From: Hordeum vulgare subsp. vulgare
Lineage: Eukaryota > Streptophyta > Magnoliopsida > Poales > Poaceae
Assembly: GCF_904849725.1 (NCBI RefSeq)
Contig: NC_058524.1
Coordinates: forward strand, 545,479,763-545,543,762
Direction: 5' to 3'
Length of the DNA: 64,000 nt
Shown here: positions 57,305 to 64,000 of the stretch, piece by piece
How positions within the stretch are numbered: position 1 is the stretch's first letter
Layout: every line of letters starts with the position of its first letter
Translations under genes and position numbers: made by a program
Notes under the pieces: model-generated
The model's database searches: none
Seen by the model: the letters and a program-made list of their open reading frames with translations, nothing else
What the model was told of the DNA's origin: nothing

Positions 57305-58975
57305 TGCTACTGCAACAAAAGACCTTCCAACGGCGCCAGAAATACTTCTTACGTTTGCTAGGTATCCCTCGCAATGGCGCCAGAAATAGGCACGTCGACG
57401 GCAGAATACTTGGCTTCATCTTTCTGCTGCGGCTACACCTTAAGGGACTTCCTTGGCAAGTATGCAAAGGATTTCCCCCGTGGCCTTGGAGCCTTGCGTT
57501 GGTGTTCCCTCGAAGTGGAAAGGGTGATGTAGTGTAGCGGTGGTAAGTATTTCCCTCAGTTTGAGAACCAAGGTATCAATCTGGCAGGAGAGTATCTCAA
57601 GATCCTGCACAAACACAAAAGCTTGCACCCAACGCTATGAAGGGGTTGTCAATCCCTTATAGATTGTTTGCCAAGTGAGAACTGAAAGCAACAAAGTAAC
57701 AAAGCAAAGTAAAAGCAGAGTTGTAAACGATGGATGTGAATAGACCCGAGGCCGTAGTGTTTACTAGTGGCTTCTCTCATGAAAGCAAGTAGACGGTGGG
57801 TGAACAAATTACAGTCGAGCAATTGATAGAACGGTGCAGAGTCGTAACGCTATCTATGCAATGATTATTTCTATAGGCATCACGTCCGAAACAAGTAGAC
57901 CGATACTGTCTGTATCTACTACTATTACTCCACACGTCGACCGCTATCCAGCATGCATCTAGTGTATTAAGTCCATAAGAACAGAGTAACCCCTTAAGCA
58001 AGATGACATGATGTAGAGGGATAATCTCAAACCAATGATAAAAACCCCATCTTTTTACCCTTGATGGCAACTGCTTGATGTGTGCCTTGCTGCCCCTATT
58101 GTCACTGGGAAAGGTCACCACATGGCAGAACCCAAAACCAAGCACTTCTCCCATTGCAAGAATCATAGATCTAGTTGGCCAAACAAAACCCAAGACTCGG
58201 AGAGACTTACAAGGATATCAAATCATGCATATAAGAAATCAGCAAAGACTCAAATATATATCATAGATAATCTGATCACAAGTCCACAATTCATCGGATC
58301 TCGACAAACACACCGCCAAAGAAGATTACATCGGATAGATCTCCATGAAGATCATGGAGAACTTTGTATTGAAGATCCAAGAGAGAGAAGAAGCCATCTA
58401 GCTACTAACTACAGACCCGTGGGTCTTAAGTGAACTACTCACGAGTCATTGGAGGGGCGATGATGATGAACAAGAAGCCCTCCACCTCCAAAGTCCCCTC
58501 CGGCAGGGCGCCGGGAAGGGTCTCCAGCTGAGATCTCGCGGAAACGGAAGCTTGCGGCGGCGGAAAAGTATTTTCGAGGCTCCCGTGATTTTTTGCGGAA
58601 TATTTGGGAATATATAGGCGCAAGACCTAGGTCAGGAGGCAGCCAAGGAAGCCACAAGCTTGCCCACCGCAGCGTCCCCCCTGGTGGTGGGGTGGGAGCT
58701 TGTGGGCTCCCTGGGGCCCACCTGGCCTGTCCCAAAGGCTCCGTGGACTTCTTCCGTTCGGGAAAAAATCATTTCGTGGTTTTTCTTCCGTTTGGACTCC
58801 GTTCCAAAATCAGATCTGAAAAGAGTCAAAAACACGGAAAAAAGGAACTGGCACTTGGCACTGAATTAATAAGTTAGTCCCAAAAAAAAGTATAAAAAGG
58901 TACAGAAAACATACAAAGAAGACAAGATAACAGCGTGAAACCATCAAAAATTATAGATACATTTGAGACGTATCA
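57305..58975 (-). repeat. 5' LTR of gypsy B
   Basis: 1671 bp. On the minus strand it starts TGATACGTCTCAAATG. Its U5 end carries two 44-bp-spaced PBS-like copies (57322-57338, 57366-57382). Confidence 0.93.
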
Positions 58976-58980
58976 AGAGT

Positions 58981-59982
58981 CCAAACGATGTCTCCGTCTC
59001 TGATGCTGAAACACAATCTGGTGATGAACATGAGCCTAATGATAATATCAATAGTGATGTTCATGAAGATGCTCAGCCTAGCAATGAAAAGGATGTGGAG
59101 ATTGAACCTAGTGTTGATCTTTATAACCCACAGCCTAAGAATAGAAGATACGATAAGAATGACTTCACTGCTAGGAAGCATGGTAAATAAAGGGAACCAT
59201 GGGTTCAGAAACCCATGCCCTTTCCTCCCAAACCATCCAAGAAAAAGGATGATGAGGATTTGGAGCGATTCGTTGAAATGATCAGACCTGTCTTTCTGTT
59301 GATGCGTTTGACGGATATGCTCAAGATGTCTTCGTATGCTAAGTACATGAAAGATATTGTGACTAATAAGAGGAGGATACCTGAGGTTGAGATTTCCGCC
59401 ATGCTTGCTAATTACACTTTCAAGGGTGGAACTCCTAAGAAACTAGGTGATCCCGGTGTGCCCACTATACCTTGCTCCATTAAAGGCAACTACGTTAGAA
59501 CTGCGTTATGCGACCTTGGAGCCGATGTTAGTGTTATGCCTCTCTCTCTTTATCATAGACTTGAACTGGATAAGTTGACACCCACTGAAATCTCTCTGCA
59601 AATGGCCGACAAATCAACTGCTTTCCCTATCGGCATTTGCGACGATGTGCCTGTTGTAGTTGCTAACACCACTATCTTAACAGACTTTGTTATCTTGGAT
59701 ATTCCCGAGGACGATGCCATGGATATCATCCTAGGAAGATCCTTTTTAAACACTGCAGGGGCTGTTAGAGATTGCAACAAAGGCAATGTCACTTTCCATG
59801 TCAATGGTAATGAGCATACGGTGCACTTTCCGAAGAAACAATATCGAGTGTATTGCATCAATGCTATCGAAAAAACTTCCTCGATTCTTATCGGGAGCTT
59901 TGAATGCCCTATTCCTCGCGTCAAGATGAAGTATGATTTGCTTGTTGGGGAGATACACATCCCCATTGAGGTGACTTGGTGA
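58981..59982 (+). pseudogene. Gypsy C gag end and protease
   Basis: Resumes the gag frame after gypsy B with an acidic, Asn-rich part (DAETQSGDEHEPNDN). A TAA at 59188-59190 interrupts it. The protease part follows (RFVEMIRPVFLLMRLTDMLK, then ALCDLGADVSVMPLSLYHRL with the active Asp codon at 59512, FVILDIPEDDAMDIILGRSF), ending in a YDLLVGEIHIP segment and the TGA at 59980-59982. The protease is intact in sequence. Gag and protease of gypsies B and C are similar in layout but belong to different families. Confidence 0.9.
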
Positions 59983-60779
59983 CTATTTGAAAATTCTCCG
60001 TTCTCTTTTGCGATTCGAGAAAGTTTTGCCGAGGGGATTTGATCAACCCCATTGACGGATTTCTTTCGATGACCATGAGATGGATGAATCGAGGAGTCAC
60101 AAACCGCTGTTTCAAGCTTTCACTTTCGGTTGCTTAGAATAAAAATGATAGATTTAGTTTAGTTTTCCCTCTTTTCTATTTTAGCGTCTGGTGGAAAAGT
60201 ACCCCGAAAATAAAAGTTCTCCGAACGCTGTGAAAATCAAGTATGATTTTTTCTGGATTTTTTGAAAAATACTGGAACAGAGAGTCTGTCTGGGGGCCAC
60301 ACGAGTGGACCACAAGCCCTAGGGGTGCGGGCACACGCTGGCCGCGTCACCCAGTCTTGTGGGACCCATAGGCACCCCCTCCACTCATTCTTTCTCTTAT
60401 CCGCTTCTCCTACCTCGAGAAAAAATCGTTTCGCAGCTCAAAGCCGTTTTCTTGCTCCTCTTGCTGGGATTTTCGATCTCTTTGCTCAAATCACCGTTCT
60501 CCGAACTGTTTTGGGGAAATTACTCCTTGGTAAGTGACTCCTCCATTGGTCCAATTAGTTTTTGCTCTAGTGCCTTATACTCCGCGTATTTTTGCTGCCT
60601 TGGTGACCATGTTCTTGAGCTTTGCATGCTGATTTTAGCTGGTCCCAAGTAGTTTTGATGCGTAATATGGTCTCTAGGCACTTGTTGGCGTAGTTGCTAC
60701 GAGTTTCGTTGGGCCTTATTCACTTTTCCTTAGAATCACTAAAAATTTCAGAAATTTTCAGAGATAGAAAAGGGAAAAG
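59983..60779 (+). promoter_or_regulatory. Inter-ORF region of gypsy C with LTR-like segment
   Basis: About 0.8 kb between gag-protease and the second ORF. Bases 60200-60440 follow the LTR of the same element block by block: AATAAAAGTTCTC, GATTTTTTCTGGA, GAAAAATAC, GGCCACACGAGTGGACCACA versus GGGCCACAAGCCC, CTTGTGGGACCCATAGGCACC (compare 26268-26460). This may be a promoter for the second ORF. Confidence 0.5.
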
Positions 60780-61844
60780 ATGAGGAGGTTCTTAAGAGGC
60801 TCGTCAAGCCGCGACCCCAAGGATGATGGGAGTGAGAAGGAGCCCAAGTATTTGGTCCCTCGAGTCGCAGAAGTTCGAGCATGCGAATGGCCAAGCGACG
60901 TGTTCTTACGCGCCGCTGGAATTTATGAGGACTTTTATCACTTGGTGGAGAACGCAGGCCTTACCGCCTTCGTTGAAGATAAGTGTCTGCAATACCTCCT
61001 CCTCACTAATATCTTCATACAAAGCTTTAACTTCTATCCGAGGAAGAATCCTCCTATGGTTGAGTTTAAACTTTATGATATCCCCCAGTGCATGTCACTC
61101 CAGGATTTTTGCAATGTTTGCAAATTACCTTATGTTGGGGATATTCATGAACCTCGTCCACTGGACTTGGAAGCTTTCATCAGTACAATTGTTGTAGGAG
61201 AGGAGAGATGAGTGTCTTGCGCTAGAGCTGCTAGCATTCATTTTCACGTGCTTCGGTACTTCTCACTATTTGTGGGAAAATGTTTGATTGGCCGTGGGAA
61301 AGCTGGGTCACTTAGTTCCCCAGATCTTGCGGTCTTGCGCGAAGCCCTTTATAACGATAAAACTTATAGCTTGGGCGCTATAGTAGCTCAACGGTTGAAC
61401 CTTAACCATTATAAAGGTGTTGTCTATGGAGGTATCTATGCTACTCGTCTTGCCAGACACTTTGAGATACCCATTAGACTGCATGAGGAAGAAGAGGTTC
61501 TTCTTCCCGAGAGATATCTAGATTACGATAGCATGGTTCGCCATGACTTTCTTGATAGAGATATAAGTAGAAGGATGATTTATAACCTGGTATTTAGTCT
61601 GGGTACTCGTGGGACTATTACCTTGCCTGCTCCTTCTTTGTTCAAACTTCATGGAGGCAGGTACATGCCCTCGGACATCTACGCATATTGGGGCTTGACC
61701 CAACCACAGGTGCCCGTGCCCGAGCCACCAGTCGAGTACCAGACGCCAGTTTATTAGTGGGAGCCAGAGGAGCTCATACAACAGTGGCATCCTCAGTCCA
61801 CTCCGGAGTACCCCGGAGCTGGTTATTTCCCTCCTTGGGAGTAG
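60780..61844 (+). pseudogene. Gypsy C second ORF, Athila ORF1-type / plant transposon protein
   Basis: ATG at 60780, frame to TAG at 61842-61844 (about 354 codons), with two in-frame stops: TGA 61209-61211 and TAG 61755-61757. Basic start MRRFLRGSSSRDPKDD; then FYHLVENAGLTAFVEDKCLQ, a MSLQDFCNVCKLPY block, SIHFHVLRYFSLFVGKCLIGRG, YNDKTYSLGAIVAQRL, GGIYATRLARHFEIPI and a Pro/Gln-rich tail ending FPPWE. This is the ORF found in many Triticeae Athila-like elements and grouped with Arabidopsis Athila ORF proteins or 'putative plant transposon protein'. Function not known; its place after the protease is where env-like genes sit in Athila elements. No membrane segment is visible. Confidence 0.75.
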
Positions 61845-63721
61845 ACCAAGTTAGGCCAAAAGCCTAAGCTTGGGGGAGTACGTGTTCTCACCGACTTTAC
61901 ATTCTTGCTTATGCTTTCACTTTGTTAGCCAGTGTTCACACTTTGCCACTGTATCATCCATGCTAGTTTATTTTCTTTTTCTCGTTTTCTTTTCGTGTGT
62001 CTGTCTAGTTTGAGAAAAAACCAAAAACATTTTCTTTTTCTTCTTTTGCTTGTTGGGAGCTTTCCCGTGTAGATAGTTTTCTTTTTCTTTGGGTCAAGGT
62101 AGAAGATATTGGTTACAATGTTTAGTGGCTCTTGCATGCATACATGTTTAGCTTTCATAGAGCCATATTACTTTGTCTTCTCCTTTGTGTTTGCCTGCAT
62201 ATTTCAGCGTAGTCCAATGCACGAGCACGCTTATTAGTGTTCACGTCGTGCGGTCGTGCAAGTGAAAGGTCATAATGACGATATATGATGAAGTGACTGA
62301 GCCTGGAAAAGCTTTGTTGTGAGAGAAACATGTTTGCAATGACAACTTAGAGGTCATAGTTGCTTATGCCATGCTTACTTAGCTAGGATCTTATAATGGT
62401 TTGTCTTGGTTGCCAACATGAATGTTGAGATGACTATGATGTAGTATGATAGGATGGTATCCTCCTTTGAATGTTTCAAGTGGCTTGACTTGGCGCATGT
62501 TCACGCATGTAGTTGAAACAAAATCAACATAGCCTCTATGATGTTCATGTTCATGGTGATTTATGTCCTACTCATGCTTGCACTCAATGTTAGTTAATAT
62601 CAATGCATTTTGATGACTGTTGTCGCTCTCTAGTTGGTCGCTTCCCAGTCTTTTGTTAGCCTTCACTTGTACTAAGCGGGAATACTGCTTGTGCATCCAC
62701 TTCCATAAACCCAAAGGTCTGCCATATGAGTCCACCATACCTACCTATGTGCGGTATCTACCTGCCGTTCCAAGTAAATTTGCATGTGCCATTCTCTAAA
62801 TCTTCAAGAAATAATCTGTTTTGCATGCCCGAACCGCTCATGTGGTGACAGGGGGCTATTGGTATCTTCCATGCTAGGAGTGTTATCCTCGATATGTGTT
62901 TATTCACTATCATTCACGAGAAAGGGGCCGGTAATTGGAATTCCCAGTTCCATGCTCAAATCGAAAAGATAGTTGCAAACAAAACTCCCCCAGGATTGAT
63001 GTTGGTATGGACGGTACCCGAGGATTCGGCTAGCCATGGAGTGTGATTGATTGGTGGTGGGGGGGTCAAAACTTTACTTTTCTGTTTGGGAACCGCCTAT
63101 AGCATGTGTAGCATGGAAGATGTTGAGAACTCTTAGTCATTGCGTTGACAATGAAAGCATGCCACCCAAAATTATTATCTCTGTTTTCAAAGCTTGAGCT
63201 CTGGCACCTCTCCAAATCAATGGTTCCCTCTGCGAAGGGCCTATCTATTTATGTTCCTGTTGAGTCATCCTCCTCTTACAAAAGCACCAATTAGAGAGCA
63301 CCTCTGTCATTTTTATGCTTCGCTTTTAATTGTGTTGAGTATGACTGTGACTGGATCTTCATTGCCTTGAATTACAATGTTTAGTCAGCCCTTGGTCTTT
63401 GAAGGTGCTCTGCATTTATGTTTTGCGGTCTCAGAAAGAGCTAGCGAGATACCATCTATTCGTAGTGCTTCATGTTGTTTTGATTGAAGTGTTGACATTT
63501 GAGGCTTATTATTATTTTCTCGCTAGTTGATTGTGCCATTGATATGAGTTTATCGTGAGACCTAGATGTCATTTTCTTATGTGGTTTGATTGTGATCTTG
63601 CTGAAATTCTGGTTATGAGTTAGACATAGTTGCAACAACAAGATCAAACAGAGTTCGCCAAAGTTTTTCTTTTGTCTCTCTTAGTTTGCCAACTGAGTTG
63701 CTTGAGGACAAGCAAGGCTTT
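61845..63721 (+). other. 3' untranslated region of gypsy C
   Basis: 1.88 kb without coding signal. A PPT-like AAGCTTGGGGGAGT lies at 61866, just after the ORF. A G run (ggtggtgggggggtc) lies near 63052-63066. Confidence 0.7.
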
Positions 63722-63734
63722 AAGCTTGGGGAGT
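63722..63734 (+). other. PPT of gypsy C
   Basis: aagcttggggagt directly before the 3' LTR; the same motif as in A and B. Confidence 0.85.
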
Positions 63735-64000
63735 TGATACGTCTCCGTCGTATCTACTTTTCCGAACTCTTTTGCCCTTGTTTCGGACTCTAATTTGCAT
63801 GATTTGAATGGAACTAACCCGGACTGACGCTATTTTCAGCAGAATTGCCATGGTGTTGTTTTTGTGCAGAAATAGAAGTTCTCACAATGTCCTGAAAATT
63901 TACAGAGATTTTTTCTAGAATAAAAGAAAAATACCTGCGCAAAGATCCACCGGAGGGGGCGTGCCAGTGGACCACAAGCCCACAGGCCGCGGCCCACCCC
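63735..64000 (+). repeat. 3' LTR of gypsy C, first 266 bases
   Basis: TGATACGTCTCCGTCG..., aligned with the 5' LTR at 26135 over its whole visible length; cut by the window end. Confidence 0.93.

Larger units (their letters stand above)
50606..58975 (-). mobile_element. Gypsy B, non-autonomous LTR retrotransposon, minus strand
   Basis: 5' LTR 58975-57305, PBS 57294-57277, gag-protease 56972-54897, PPT near 52260-52246, 3' LTR 52245-50606. TSD AGAGT at 50601-50605 and 58976-58980. The last LTR bases differ between copies (plus strand TG at 57305, TT at 50606). There is no RT, RNase H or integrase. LTRs match gypsy A. Confidence 0.93.
26135..64000 (+). mobile_element. Gypsy C, non-autonomous Athila-like element (3' LTR cut by window end)
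   Basis: 5' LTR 26135-27721, tRNA-Asp PBS, gag-protease in three pieces, a second ORF at 60780, PPT, and the first 266 bases of the 3' LTR at 63735. The presumed TSD is GGACT at 26130-26134; its partner is outside the window. The gag frame is split by CACTA D and gypsy B. Without inserts the element would be about 10 kb or less. No RT, RNase H or integrase is present. I count about 17 differences in the 266 visible LTR bases (about 6%). Confidence 0.93.

Noticed and set aside
1..64000. Cellular protein-coding gene or RNA gene
   Set aside because: Every frame with recognisable protein features belongs to a transposable element, and the remaining stretches are LTRs, element UTRs or repeats.

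Overview
The window is intergenic DNA of a large-genome Triticeae grass (wheat, barley, rye or Aegilops type). It holds no cellular gene that I can support. Nearly every base can be assigned to a nested stack of transposable elements: copia elements of the BARE/WIS/Angela type, several non-autonomous Athila-like gypsy elements whose LTRs start TGATACGTC, two Tat-like gypsy elements with antisense genes, and one CACTA DNA transposon. The boundaries rest on LTR ends (TG...CA), target-site duplications (TSDs) that I read at both edges, primer-binding sites (PBS), polypurine tracts (PPT), and interrupted reading frames that resume after each insert.

Layout. The base layer is a decayed Tat-like gypsy element ('host gypsy') surviving as five pieces: 11185-14002 (RT, RNase H, integrase), 20735-21202 (integrase C-terminus), 22731-23451, and 24981-26134 (antisense gene), with its 5' part before and its 3' end beyond the window. 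Its inserts are: (1) an old copia element whose 3' end and split 3' LTR cover 1-605 and 9544-11184, itself carrying a complete BARE-like copia at 606-9538 (TSD TCACA) with an uninterrupted 1326-codon polyprotein; (2) gypsy A, 14003-20729 (TSD GGCGG); (3) a plus-strand solo LTR, 21203-22725 (TSD GTGTC); (4) a minus-strand solo LTR of the same family, 23452-24975 (TSD GTGCG/GCGCG); (5) gypsy C, 26135 to beyond 64000.

Gypsy C carries gag-protease and a second Athila-type ORF but no RT or integrase. Its gag frame is split by the CACTA element D (28176-49235, TSD ATA) and by minus-strand gypsy B (50606-58975, TSD AGAGT). D in turn contains gypsy E (34143-45272, TSD GTCAC). D encodes a seven-exon gene with a C-terminal ULP1-like cysteine-protease region and a small coiled-coil/membrane protein gene, but no recognisable main CACTA transposase. 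E has gag, protease, RNase H and integrase with RT deleted, an array of 70-bp hairpin-forming repeats, and a five-exon antisense gene.

Relative ages from LTR pairs compared by eye agree with the nesting: C about 6% diverged over the visible part, E about 3%, the BARE-like element about 1%. Only the BARE-like polyprotein looks potentially functional. The other elements have lost pol domains or carry stops and frameshifts and would depend on products supplied in trans. Family names are from memory of Triticeae repeats and should be checked against TREP.
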